From Polyangiaceae bacterium (GTDB taxonomy: Bacteria; Myxococcota_A; Polyangia; Polyangiales; Polyangiaceae), in NCBI GenBank assembly GCA_041389725.1, contig JAWKRG010000010.1:186001-250000 (forward strand): a stretch of DNA of 64,000 nucleotides. The letters are read 5' to 3'. Of the stretch, positions 9,101 through 17,675 are shown one piece after another (positions within the stretch are counted from its first letter, which is position 1; the number at the start of each line of letters is the position of its first letter). The position numbers were made by a program, and so were the translations under genes. The notes under the pieces are model-generated. The model was not told the DNA's origin and ran no database searches. It saw nothing but the letters and a program-made list of their open reading frames with translations.

Positions 9101-12100
9101 GCTCGGGACGGCGGCCATGGTCGCACTTTCGGCAGGGGACTCCGCGGCGGCCCTGCGTTTGGCGGGGGAGGCCTTGCAGCACGATCCCAGTCGCGCCGAC
9201 GTGCTGGCCATCGCCGAGCGCGCGAGTAGCGCGGCGGACTTCGACGTGCTCGAAGGGATCTACGCTCAGCTGTCCGAAGCTGCGTTGGGGTGCTACGGCG
9301 AGCGAGCCGTCCACTATCGAGCCGCGCGCCTGTTCGAGCGCCGCGGTCAAGCGGCACGGGCCGTGAGCCATGCGGTCAAGGCCTTCGAAGCCGTCCCCAC
9401 CGAGGGCGTCACCTACGTGGTGATGACGCGCCTGGCGGGGACGCCCCAGGCGGCGGATGAGATCGTGCGGGTGCTGGAACGGGTCGCCACCCGCCAGCAA
9501 ACGAAGACGGAGCGAGCCGCGTGGCTCCGGCGCGCCGCTGCGATCGCGGGCGGCGGTGAAGAGGGTGCGCGCCAGCGCATGGACGTGCTGTTGCGAGCCC
9601 TCGCAGTGCGGCCGGACCGCGAAAGCCTGCGTTCTTTGGGCGATGCCGCCTTGGCGCTGCTGCGTGCGTCTCCGGACGCGCGGGACGTGGTGGAAGTGCG
9701 GCTGCGCCGCGCCCTGGACGAAGCTTCCCAGGACCAGGCGGGGCCCGAAGGCGCGCGCATTGCGGTGGTCGCGGCGGAAATCGCGCTGCGCGCCTTGGAG
9801 GATCCCGGGCTTGCCACGGAGATGCTGGGGCGCGCCGCACAAGCCGACGCCAGCATCGACGAATTCGACGAGCTTGGTGCTCACGTGGCAGAGCTCGCCA
9901 GCGCCGAACTCCCGGTTCGGGATTTCATCGCCAAGTGTCGGCAGCTGACCGAGGGCGAGCACGAGAACCCCGGCCGCGCGCTGCTCGCCCTCGCGGCGCG
10001 GCTCGCTGGCGAGATTGGATCCGAGGGCAACGAGGCCGCACTGCTCGTGGCCTTGGCGGAACGTCATCCCGACGACGCCGACCTCGTCCGGCGCGCAGCA
10101 ACCGCCGCCCAGTCCTCGGGCGACTCGCAGCTGTTGCAGCGCATCGTTCAAGTGGTGCCGGGCGCGGCGCGGGTCGCGAGCTTGCTGCAAGCTGCGGACG
10201 CCGCGGAGCGCGAAGAGCGCCATGCGGAAGCCATCGAAGTCCTGGAGCGCGTCGAGGCGGACCCCGATGCCTCCGACGTGGAGCGGCGCACGGCGCGGGA
10301 CCGCCTGCGTCGCCTCTACCCCATCATGGGGCGCCGCGAAGCGCTCGAGCAGTTGTTGGTTGGCGAGTTGGAGCGCGACGGCATCGAGCCCTTCGAGCGC
10401 GGTCGCATCGCGCAGGACTTGGCGGCGCTGGTCGCGGCTCGAGGCGACCCGGATCGGGCGCTGGTGATCTTGTCGCGCATGGCCAGCACGCTCGGCGATC
10501 AGCGTGGGCTGCTGGAGGACATGGTCACCCTCGCTCGACAGAGCGGAGACAAGCGCGCGCAGGCGGATGCACTGGGCAAGCTGGTGGAGCTGTTGCCGGA
10601 GGCGGATCGGCTGACGACGCTCAAAGAGCTGGCCAGTCTGCTCGAGGACTTGCGCGACGAAGATGGAGCGCTGCTGCGCCATCGTCAGGTGCTCGAGATC
10701 GATTCGCGCGATCTCGCCGCCCTTTCCGCCCTCGAACGCGACGCGGATCGCCGTGGCGACTGGGAGACCTTGGTGGATCTCCTGGCACGCCGTGCCGGAC
10801 TCGCCGTGCGCGTGGACGATGTTCGGCGCATTCGTTTGCGCCGCGCCAGCGTCTTGGAACAGCGTTTGGGGCGTCCCGACGACGCCTGCTCGGAACTCGA
10901 AGCGCTGATCGCGGCGACCGGCGACAACTACTCGGTGCTGCGCGTGCTCGCCGATCTGCACGATCGCATGGGCGCTAGCGCGCGGGCGGCCCAGCTCTGG
11001 ATGCGCGCGAGCGCGTGCACGACCGACAAGCGCGAAGCCGCCGATGCCGCCCTGCGCGCGGCCCGAGCGGAACTCGCTGGCGGTGACGCCGTGGCGTCGC
11101 GGCGCGTGCTCGACGGTATCGAGGCCTGGGCCGAACCCACGGGGGAAATCCTCTCGTTGCGTGTCGACCTGGAGCGCACCTCGGGAGACTCGATCGCCCT
11201 GGCCACGGCCCTGGACGAGCTGGCGTCGCTGTCCCCTGGCACCGCGGCGCAGCGCGCGCGGCTCTTGACCGAGGCCGCGCGTGCCTTCGACCTCGGCGGC
11301 GAAACCCAGGAAGGCATGGCCCGCGCGCAGCGCGCGGCACTCTTGGCCCCCGACGATGGCGATGCGCAGCTGACCGCGCGCTGGCTCGAGTACCGCGTGC
11401 GGGGCACGGGCTCTGCCAACGACGCACGCGTGACGGTGGCAGAGTTGCGCGGCGTCGATCCCAGCCGTCTCAACCCGGAGCAGATCGCCTTGCGCGCGTT
11501 CTTGCTGGCGGAAAGCCTCGACGTGGCGCTCGGTTCCGGAGCGGGCATGCGCGAGCTATCGCGGGCGCAGTCCGAGGTGGGAATGGCGCCTTTGGTGGCG
11601 CTGGGCATTGCCGAGCGCTTGGCTCAGGGCGGCGAGCCTGCCCAAGCCCTCGACGCCTTCGACGTCGCGTTGTCCGGGGATCTCATTGGGCTGCGCAGTC
11701 GAGCGCGGGTGGCTCTGTCCGCCGCACACGCGGCTCACGTCGCGGGCGAGCTGGAGCGAGCGCAGAAGCTCGTGGAGATCGCTGCCTCCGACTCGCGCAC
11801 GCGGGACGCTGCCTTGGCGCTGCAGCTCGAACTCGTCAACGACCAACGCATGGTCCGCGAGCCCGCCGCGCGCCCGTCGCGCCGCCAGCCATCTACTCGC
11901 AGTCTGCTGGGGCGCGCGCCGCCGAAGCCGAGCGGCACGATGCCGGCGGTACACGAGACCGTCGTCGAGGCAGCCCTGGCTCGCGACGAGCGCGCCGAAC
12001 CTGACGAGCACGCAGAAGGCATCGAGCGGACTCAGCGGGAGGCGTTCGTTCCCGAGCCGCCCGCCGCGGAGCCGGTGGTGTCCGGCATGCGTCCGGCACG

Positions 12101-13439
12101 CCGTCTCACCCCTGCCGCTCAGGAGCTGGAGGCTGCCGAGGTTCCGACGATTTCCGAGCCCGTCAGTCCGCCCTCGCCTCCACCGTCCGAGCCTCCACCG
12201 TCCGAGCCTCCACCGTCCGAGCCTCCACCGTCCGAGCCGCCTCCCCTGACCGCTCGCCTCGATTCCGAACCGCGCGAACTCGGACGACCGTCACGCGTGC
12301 TGCCAGCGATCGGTCGCGCAGAGGAGCACCTGTTCGCACTGCTGCTGCAAGGCTCGATCGACGCGGGCCTCGAGCTGATGAACCAACTCGAGAACCGCTC
12401 GTCGCGTTCACATGATCTCGTGAGCGTGGCGCGACGCGTGGCTCATCTCGATCCTTCCAACCCGGCCCTGGTGCGTCGCTTGTACGAAGCCGCGCTCGCG
12501 GATCGCGACGTGGCCTACGCTCGCGCCGTCGAGCATGCGCTGCACTACCTGGATTTCTCGCAGTCGCCGGTACTGGTGCCGCCCCTTTCGGATCAGCCGG
12601 AAAACCCCGAGGCCGTGCGCTTGCTCCTCACGCGCGACGTCCAGGTGCCCTCGGCGGAAGCGCTGGCCCTGGTTTGGGAAGGTGCCGCCCACGTCTTCAA
12701 GCGCGATCCCAGCAGCTACGGCGTCACGGGCTTGGAGCGCGTTCCCCTCGGCGCGCCGTCACCCCTCGGGCGCGTCTTTTCGTCGGTGGCTCGCAGTCTC
12801 GGGTTGGTTCGTACGCCGATCTTTCAACGGCGCAGCGCGGGTGCCATCACCGTCAGCGTCGCGCTGCTGGCGCCGCCCGCGGTGATCGTCTCGGGTAGCG
12901 TCGCTCGCGAGTCCGCGGAGCTCTGGTACCACGTGGCCGCGATGATCGCGGGTACGCTGCCGCAACACGTGCTCTTGTTCGGCGCGCCCGAGGCGCAGGC
13001 GCGTGGCACCCTCCGCGCCTTGGAGCTTGCCTTCGGGCATCCCGAAGAAGATCCGAAGTCTCTCGCCAGCGTTGCCAATCTCGCCGAGGTGCTGTGGGAG
13101 AGCATTCCCCCACGAGCCCAGCGCCGTTTGCGCGAGCTGTGCGATGACCGTGCCACGACGGACTACTCCGCGGCCATGCTCGCGGCGCGACGCGTGGTGC
13201 GCCGCTTCGGGCTGTTCGCCGTCGGTGATCTGATGGTCGCCCTGCGCGAGGTCGTGGGCGAGGAAGGGCTGCCCGACACCGAGCTGACGCGCCCGGGCGG
13301 CCTACGCAAGTTGGGGGAGGAACACGAGGCCATCGCCGACCTGCTGCGGCTCGCCACCAGCCCCGAGTACGCCCACGCGCGCTGGCACGTGGACCGGGCC
13401 GCGGCCGGGCAGGGCGGCGGCGGATTTGCTACAGTATGA
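6129..13439 (+). CDS. Giant TPR-repeat protein (2,436 residues)
   Basis: The protein consists almost entirely of antiparallel-helix repeats rich in Ala, Leu, Arg and Glu, with TPR signatures such as YREALRFAPASEDARAALLEH and AADAFFEAARADPADP. It has no signal peptide or membrane segment, so it is probably a large cytosolic scaffold. Residues about 1,910-2,060 are a disordered Pro/Glu-rich linker with a perfect 15-bp DNA repeat. A C-terminal domain of about 380 residues (from ~2,060) is less repetitive and includes a strand-rich part (AGAITVSVALLAPPAVIVSG). Similar giant TPR proteins occur in Polyangiales genomes without an assigned function. A TATAGT hexamer at 6078-6083 could be its -10, with a leader of about 40 nt. 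Exact repeat number was not counted. Confidence 0.8.
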   Translation: MSSPPETRSDFPPPEPAEPRVRTLPPPEWTGREGPRSAVSLQLELLTQDPAVPRRTGPRAELAFFRARVRAARAQQDAESERQASGALARALTQRGTDLDEAIKLARRALLLGDDPSLREELSGWLSAAGQPSLAARTLEPLATVGAKLTRMGVLFGRSGNASAAADAFFEAARADPADPVAAELLGGLHAWAPSEVSSNRAAGAYLEGARRRDRAKDRALAFENLLRAFEMAPQEPIVVDKLVKTLRARQRPGAADEVLREHARACGEGGRHVHLDRLDHAVNLGDLPTALGAALDAQLDADVSAGRFATHPERRAAAFAKLLADAGLHEVLAAHGELVAPVLEVEERVRAYIALGRQYEQVLSSPERALRAYREALRFAPASEDARAALLEHRRGSVDPWEVANALVTAVLHQPTDPRCTQLLRDLAHMADVELEAPRLAHWAVTTQRAIADDAELAAQAQRLSPRAQALEASLAEAQQALNSAAPAEAALPRERVMALLVEWPERHEELEALLRAAVADEPHRSDLRARLERLLERNGQSAAQELLLGDWLRAPPPDFDVEKARVTLARLRGIRGELGGALETLDPSLDDAAAHVQAWSYALVLSARRDDAVRRARALTRLSQPLSASVRAVALAVAAEALLDAGELEGAITVSEQARRADPSLARPVGVLAAVALRRGPSPEAAEAIERAMGVIVPRPALCEALAEAHEAMGDTVLALAWTQRWLALRPGDARAARTLLGRVTERGDAQRLSDAVSWLLSQPQPLLDLAPALAAALLRLSELEPARASGIARRALDVLGPSSSELCDVVLSVADAAEEPGLALTVLERRCAVIDDPALRAELALEIASRRRAVGDVDGALRAIARAARHGAPFETVLAAIDEGPEPRSSDGELCAMEARAEAFGRAQPLVAVEAAAKFREYGAGLWDLAGDVEGAVEAWERAANLDRERGPSRLARDLLSFAGHAETVRRLEQYSSHLSQPEETARVLGTAAMVALSAGDSAAALRLAGEALQHDPSRADVLAIAERASSAADFDVLEGIYAQLSEAALGCYGERAVHYRAARLFERRGQAARAVSHAVKAFEAVPTEGVTYVVMTRLAGTPQAADEIVRVLERVATRQQTKTERAAWLRRAAAIAGGGEEGARQRMDVLLRALAVRPDRESLRSLGDAALALLRASPDARDVVEVRLRRALDEASQDQAGPEGARIAVVAAEIALRALEDPGLATEMLGRAAQADASIDEFDELGAHVAELASAELPVRDFIAKCRQLTEGEHENPGRALLALAARLAGEIGSEGNEAALLVALAERHPDDADLVRRAATAAQSSGDSQLLQRIVQVVPGAARVASLLQAADAAEREERHAEAIEVLERVEADPDASDVERRTARDRLRRLYPIMGRREALEQLLVGELERDGIEPFERGRIAQDLAALVAARGDPDRALVILSRMASTLGDQRGLLEDMVTLARQSGDKRAQADALGKLVELLPEADRLTTLKELASLLEDLRDEDGALLRHRQVLEIDSRDLAALSALERDADRRGDWETLVDLLARRAGLAVRVDDVRRIRLRRASVLEQRLGRPDDACSELEALIAATGDNYSVLRVLADLHDRMGASARAAQLWMRASACTTDKREAADAALRAARAELAGGDAVASRRVLDGIEAWAEPTGEILSLRVDLERTSGDSIALATALDELASLSPGTAAQRARLLTEAARAFDLGGETQEGMARAQRAALLAPDDGDAQLTARWLEYRVRGTGSANDARVTVAELRGVDPSRLNPEQIALRAFLLAESLDVALGSGAGMRELSRAQSEVGMAPLVALGIAERLAQGGEPAQALDAFDVALSGDLIGLRSRARVALSAAHAAHVAGELERAQKLVEIAASDSRTRDAALALQLELVNDQRMVREPAARPSRRQPSTRSLLGRAPPKPSGTMPAVHETVVEAALARDERAEPDEHAEGIERTQREAFVPEPPAAEPVVSGMRPARRLTPAAQELEAAEVPTISEPVSPPSPPPSEPPPSEPPPSEPPPSEPPPLTARLDSEPRELGRPSRVLPAIGRAEEHLFALLLQGSIDAGLELMNQLENRSSRSHDLVSVARRVAHLDPSNPALVRRLYEAALADRDVAYARAVEHALHYLDFSQSPVLVPPLSDQPENPEAVRLLLTRDVQVPSAEALALVWEGAAHVFKRDPSSYGVTGLERVPLGAPSPLGRVFSSVARSLGLVRTPIFQRRSAGAITVSVALLAPPAVIVSGSVARESAELWYHVAAMIAGTLPQHVLLFGAPEAQARGTLRALELAFGHPEEDPKSLASVANLAEVLWESIPPRAQRRLRELCDDRATTDYSAAMLAARRVVRRFGLFAVGDLMVALREVVGEEGLPDTELTRPGGLRKLGEEHEAIADLLRLATSPEYAHARWHVDRAAAGQGGGGFATV
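12177..12236 (+). repeat. Four perfect 15-bp repeats coding P-P-P-S-E units
   Basis: CCTCCACCGTCCGAG is repeated four times head to tail within the giant TPR gene. It encodes a proline-rich flexible linker. The perfect DNA identity suggests recent expansion by slippage, and copy number may vary between strains. Confidence 0.9.
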
Positions 13440-13565
13440 AGCCCGGCGCCGCCGCGCAGAACGGCCCATCCAGCCGTGACAGCCATGTCAGACCCCAGAC
13501 CCGCGAAAACCCGCAGCTCTGCTAGAAATTTGGGCCTGGCACGCTCGTCGCTTACCAACCCTTCG

Positions 13566-15401
13566 ATGCCCCCTCTCGGCCGCCGCACCGCCCCCCCGCT
13601 GGGCCGCCGCTTGGCCGGACTGGCGATCGCGATGCTGGCCCTGGGCGGGTGCAGCGTGGCCTCGGAAGACGAAGCAGGCGCTGGCATCCCCCACAACCAG
13701 TGCGAGAAGGACTCGGATTGCGGCGAGGGCGGCGTGTGCATGTCGACGCCCGGTGTGTGCGTGGCCAAGTCGGGGCAGTTCTCCACCGTGTTGTTCGAGA
13801 TCTCCGCTCCGTCCTCGGCGACGGAGTTCTCCGGCGTGCGCTTCATCCAGACCCGCACGGACGTGCCTGCAGACGGAACGCGCAGCGGTGACGACTTCAC
13901 CCTGATGCTCGACTTGGTCGCGACGGTCTCAGGAAGCGTTGCGCCGACCCGAGGTGCGCATCAACAAGACTGCAACTTGGACTACCAGGGCAGTGCCACG
14001 GTTCCGGTTTCGCTGACCTTCACTCCCAGCGAACGCCTGCTCGGGCTGCCAACCCAGTCCTACACCGCGAAGGCAGAAAAGGTCGGCGACGAGTACGCGT
14101 TCCACCTCGACATGCCCGCGGGAGTGTACGACCTCTACGTGGAGCCCGATCAGGATCTGATTGCGACTGCTTCGCCCACCGCCTGCGCCGTGGTTCCGCA
14201 GTTGTTCAAGGATGTGGCCATCGAGTCCGGTAGCGTGGCCCTGAACCTCTCGGCCGCGCCGCCAAGCCAACTGACCGTCACCGTCGACTGGCAGCCGCCG
14301 GGCACGGCCGACGTCACCGAGAACGCGCTGACCACCTTGGAAGGCTGGAGCGTGGATGTGATGGACCCCACCACGGGGCGCATCTTGTCGGCGCCGGCCA
14401 CGCTGGAAGCCACCGCCGACGGCTACATCACCACCGTGGACTATGCAGCCGTAGTGGGTAGCGGCACCGCAGAAGGCAAGGAACTCGTGCGGCTCCGCCC
14501 GCCAGACGAAGTGATCGCGCCGACGTTGGTGGTGGAACGAGCCACCCTGGACGCTTTCAGCGTCGGCGAAGGCAAGATCAACCAACTGGGTGGCGTGCCG
14601 AAGGCCGTCGCCGTCAAAGGTAGCTTCGTCGAAACCGCAGACGGCAAGCTGGTGGAAGGCACGACGGCCCTCAAGTTCGTCGCCAAGAAGCTCGGCTTCT
14701 TGAAGTCCGGTACTCTGTTCGCGTTTGAACGCGACGTCGAAGCGAAGGATGGGGCCTTCGACATCGACCTCTTGCCTGGTGAGTACGACGTCTACATCGT
14801 GCCGCCGCCCGGCTCGGGATTGGCGCTCACGATGCGCAGCCTGCAGATTGGCAAGCAACCCTTGCAGCAGACTGGCAAGACCTTGACCGTGGAGACGGCA
14901 TCGGATCTCGCTGGCGCAGTCTTCGCTCCTACCGGCGCGCCGCTCGCGGGCGCGCCGATCCACAGCGTGGCTTCGCCGGTCGCGGTGGATCCCCTGCTGG
15001 TCGCGGCGGGAACGGCGCCGCTCAAGCCCCAGGCCGCCAACTCCGTCGTCGGAAGCGACGGTGGCTTCATCCTGCAGTCCGACCCGGGGACCTTCGATCT
15101 TTCGGTGCGCCCCGACGGTCAGAGTGGGTTTGCGTGGTTGGTGCGCCCCAACGTCGCCGTCACCAGCCCGCTGCATCAACTCGGCGACCTCACGCTGCCG
15201 CTGCCCGTCAGCTATGTCGGCACCGTCAGCGTGCTGGACGACGTGGTCGTCCCCAACGCGCTCATCCGCGCCTACGTCTTCATGGGCGAGAGCGGCTACA
15301 CCCCGGACCCAGAGCAGGCCAGCAGCGTGCTCCAGGTCGCCGAGGCCCGCGCGGATTCAAGCGGGAAATTCACGCTCCTGCTGCCCTCCAAGCTCAATTG
15401 A
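13566..15401 (+). CDS. Large lipoprotein with carboxypeptidase-regulatory-like repeats
   Basis: 611 residues from the ATG at 13566, chosen because it gives a clean lipoprotein signal (GRRLAGLAIAMLALGGC). In-frame GTG/ATG codons at 13476 and 13485 would add 30 or 27 uncharacteristic residues. After the lipid Cys comes a Cys-rich stretch (C-E-K-D-S-D-C-G-E-G-G-V-C) of the kind seen on many myxobacterial lipoproteins. Several beta-sandwich repeats follow, with patterns such as GEYDVYIVPPPGSG and LAGAPIHSVASP that resemble carboxypeptidase regulatory-like/Ig-fold domains. It is probably exposed on the cell surface or in the periplasm. The histidine kinase gene begins 51 bases downstream. Function is unknown. 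Confidence 0.65.
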   Translation: MPPLGRRTAPPLGRRLAGLAIAMLALGGCSVASEDEAGAGIPHNQCEKDSDCGEGGVCMSTPGVCVAKSGQFSTVLFEISAPSSATEFSGVRFIQTRTDVPADGTRSGDDFTLMLDLVATVSGSVAPTRGAHQQDCNLDYQGSATVPVSLTFTPSERLLGLPTQSYTAKAEKVGDEYAFHLDMPAGVYDLYVEPDQDLIATASPTACAVVPQLFKDVAIESGSVALNLSAAPPSQLTVTVDWQPPGTADVTENALTTLEGWSVDVMDPTTGRILSAPATLEATADGYITTVDYAAVVGSGTAEGKELVRLRPPDEVIAPTLVVERATLDAFSVGEGKINQLGGVPKAVAVKGSFVETADGKLVEGTTALKFVAKKLGFLKSGTLFAFERDVEAKDGAFDIDLLPGEYDVYIVPPPGSGLALTMRSLQIGKQPLQQTGKTLTVETASDLAGAVFAPTGAPLAGAPIHSVASPVAVDPLLVAAGTAPLKPQAANSVVGSDGGFILQSDPGTFDLSVRPDGQSGFAWLVRPNVAVTSPLHQLGDLTLPLPVSYVGTVSVLDDVVVPNALIRAYVFMGESGYTPDPEQASSVLQVAEARADSSGKFTLLLPSKLN

Positions 15402-15436
15402 CCCGCCCCGGCCGCCTGGCCCTTCGGCCTCGGGTG

Positions 15437-15442
15437 TAATAT
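15437..15442 (+). promoter_or_regulatory. Candidate -10 (TAATAT) for the histidine kinase
   Basis: TAATAT ends 10 nt before the GTG at 15453 and no Shine-Dalgarno sequence is visible. It sits in an unusually AT-rich patch for this window. It may give a near-leaderless transcript. Confidence 0.3.
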
Positions 15443-15452
15443 TCTATTCTGC

Positions 15453-16517
15453 GTGAAGCTGGGCGACTCCGACGATCGGCCGGATCTGGCCGCGGCCCTG
15501 CACGAGGTCTCCAACGCGCTGACCGTGGTCGTTGGCTGGCTCGAGCTGGCGCGCGCCCGCGCCTCGAACCACGACGCGGCGGCCGCCATCGAGGTTGCTC
15601 GCACCCACGCGGAGCTGGGGCGTCGTTTGGCTCGCGCCGCGCTTGGCGCCGAAGCCGCAGGGGATCCCGAGCGTGACGCAGCGGATCTCGCCTGGTCCGT
15701 GGCCCGCGCCGTCGAGCCTCAAGCCTCGGGCAAGGGCGTACGCGTCAAGGTGCATGCGCCGCAGAGTGAAGAGCTGCTACTCCCGAACCCGAGCGCCGCG
15801 ATGGAGGTGCTGCTCAACCTGCTCTTCAACGCCGTCGCGTTCTCGCCGAAGGACGGCGAGATTTTACTCGAGCTTCACACCATAGGTGACGACGGCGCGC
15901 GGGTGCGCTTCGTGGTTCACGATCAAGGACCGGGCGTACAGGCCGACCGGGCCGACGCGATCTTCGAAGAGCGCCACTCCACTCGTCCCGGCGGCGTCGG
16001 GCTCGGATTGCCCCACTCACGCAAACTGGCGCAAAGCCTCGGCGGGCAGCTTCTGCTCGTGAGCACCGGCGGGGGTGCTTGCTTCCAGCTCGAGTGGCCC
16101 ACCACGCACACCCTCAGCGGCACGCGCTCCGTTGCGCCGCCCGCATCCCTCGATGGCTTGCGTATCGCAGTGCTGGAGGACGATCCGGCCGTGCGCGCGT
16201 TGCTCGAACTCGGTCTGTCCGCTCGCGGCGCAGAGGTGCTGTGCATCGAGCGCGCCGAGCAAATCGACGATCTCTCAGGCATCCACGTCGCCCTCGTCGA
16301 CCTTTCTCCCATCGCCGAGGATCCCGCGCGCGCCCTGGCCAGGCTGCGCAGTCGCGGCGAAGATCTGCGCACTTGGCTCATCAGCGGCTGCGCCACGGGC
16401 ATTCCCGAAGTCATCGCCAAAGACGTTCTCGGCTGCATCTACAAACCCTTCGAACTCGCCGAAATCGTCGAGCGCATCGCGGCCTCGAATACCGACGCAC
16501 AAAAGCTCACCGGCTGA
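15453..16517 (+). CDS. Soluble hybrid histidine kinase with C-terminal receiver
   Basis: 354 residues from GTG. A dimerisation/phosphoacceptor helix lies at the very N-terminus, with H17 in L-H-E-V-S-N-A-L. The ATPase domain has the N-box (N126 in LLFNAVAF), G1 (DQGPGV, 157-162) and G2 (GVGLGL, 181-186). A receiver domain starts near 236, with the acidic pair E242-D243-D244, phosphoacceptor D283 (ALVDLSP), S311 and K331 (YKPFE). All catalytic residues for autophosphorylation and phosphotransfer are present. There is no sensor, PAS or membrane segment, so input must come from a partner protein. No DNA-binding output gene is adjacent. It is convergent with the ion channel gene. Confidence 0.88.
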   Translation: MKLGDSDDRPDLAAALHEVSNALTVVVGWLELARARASNHDAAAAIEVARTHAELGRRLARAALGAEAAGDPERDAADLAWSVARAVEPQASGKGVRVKVHAPQSEELLLPNPSAAMEVLLNLLFNAVAFSPKDGEILLELHTIGDDGARVRFVVHDQGPGVQADRADAIFEERHSTRPGGVGLGLPHSRKLAQSLGGQLLLVSTGGGACFQLEWPTTHTLSGTRSVAPPASLDGLRIAVLEDDPAVRALLELGLSARGAEVLCIERAEQIDDLSGIHVALVDLSPIAEDPARALARLRSRGEDLRTWLISGCATGIPEVIAKDVLGCIYKPFELAEIVERIAASNTDAQKLTG

Positions 16518-16630
16518 CGCCACCCACGCATCTCTTCTTGGTAGCTGCCCCCGCGCTGTTCCACGCGCCACGGCCGGCGGCCCGCCCTCTGCCAGCGCCG
16601 AGCCAACGGGATCGCCGCACGAGGCCGCCG

Positions 16631-16669
16631 GTGCCCCCAAGCCTGGCGCTCCGCGCCAGCCGGGGGCAC
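16631..16669. terminator. Strong hairpin between convergent genes
   Basis: GTGCCCCC (16631-16638) pairs with GGGGGCAC (16662-16669), enclosing CTGGCGC (16643-16649) and GCGCCAG (16653-16659) around a 3-nt loop. This makes a 15-bp two-part stem with a small internal loop. It lies between the histidine kinase and the channel gene, which converge, so a bidirectional terminator is likely despite the lack of a T-run. Confidence 0.55.
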
Positions 16670-16682
16670 ACCCACCGTGCAT

Positions 16683-17627
16683 TCACTCTGCAGGGCTGGG
16701 CAGCGCTTCGGGTAGGTCGGGTGCGGGCGGGCGCAGACTGTGTTCCGCTTTGGCTCGTCGGCCAAGGCGACCGATCGTTGCTTGCAGTTCGGACACCTGC
16801 TTTTCCAGGCGCTCGAGCTCGTCGTGTAGCGTGTCGACGGGCTCTCCCCTCAAGAAGCGCGCGGATTCTTCCAGCTCTTCGGACTCCTTCTGGGCTTCCG
16901 CCATGCCGTTCATGATCACACCGATGAAGAGGTTCAGGATGATCATGGTGCCGATCAGAACGAAACTGATGAAGTACAGCGCTCCTACGACGGGGTAGGC
17001 CTGTGGAGCAGTGCAGGATGGATTGCCGTCGTAGCCGTAGTTGTCGCAGCCGTACATCTGGATGTACATGAGGTCCGTCCAGTCTTCGAGCGTCACTGCG
17101 CGGAACAGGCTGACCATCGCCAGCTGCAAGCTGGAGAAGTGCACCGGGTCGTTTTGGCCGAACATGAAGACGCCCGCCACGCCGTACACGTAGAAGAGCA
17201 GGAATAGTAGCAGTGACACATAGCCCATGCTCGGGATGCTCTTGAGCAGCGCCGCCACGAGCAGTTGCAGCTTTGGCAGTGCGCGCACCAAACGCAGCAC
17301 CCGAAGCAGTCGCGCCAGGCGCAAGACCGTCACGTATTGGCTGCCCACGGGCAGGAACGCTGCCGCCACGATTACGAAGTCGAATACGTTCCAACTGTCG
17401 TGGAAGTAGCGCCAGGGCCTCTTGCCCTCGGCCATCATCTTGATGCCGATCTCGAGCACGAAGATACCAAGGACCACCTTGTCCAAGCCGTGCAGCAGGT
17501 CCCCGTGGGCCTGCAACATGCTCGGATACGTCTCGACGCCGACGAGCACGCCCGCCAGCACGATGACCCAAGTGATGAAGCTCTGAAAGCGAGCCGACTC
17601 TGCGATGCTCCGACAAACTTCGACCAT
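16683..17627 (-). CDS. Bacterial voltage-gated cation channel (BacNav-like)
   Basis: 314 residues, one six-helix ion-transport domain, expected to form a homotetramer in the inner membrane. S4 has five arginines at every third position (R103, R106, R109, R112, R115), the voltage sensor. The pore loop contains T-L-E-D-W (179-183), aligned with the TLESW selectivity filter of NaChBac-type sodium channels. The Asp in place of Ser brings it closer to calcium-selective mutants and relatives. S6 (MIILNLFIGVIMNGM) is followed by a cytoplasmic coiled coil (about 245-290). A Shine-Dalgarno GGAGGA lies 7 nt before the ATG. Between the filter and S6 is a Cys-containing extracellular loop (CDNYGYDGNPSC). 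Selectivity is inferred. Confidence 0.92.
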   Translation of the reverse strand: MVEVCRSIAESARFQSFITWVIVLAGVLVGVETYPSMLQAHGDLLHGLDKVVLGIFVLEIGIKMMAEGKRPWRYFHDSWNVFDFVIVAAAFLPVGSQYVTVLRLARLLRVLRLVRALPKLQLLVAALLKSIPSMGYVSLLLFLLFYVYGVAGVFMFGQNDPVHFSSLQLAMVSLFRAVTLEDWTDLMYIQMYGCDNYGYDGNPSCTAPQAYPVVGALYFISFVLIGTMIILNLFIGVIMNGMAEAQKESEELEESARFLRGEPVDTLHDELERLEKQVSELQATIGRLGRRAKAEHSLRPPAPDLPEALPSPAE

Positions 17628-17675
17628 GCGTCGATCCTCCAGGGGCGGCGCTTATACGCGAACACGCGGGAAAAT

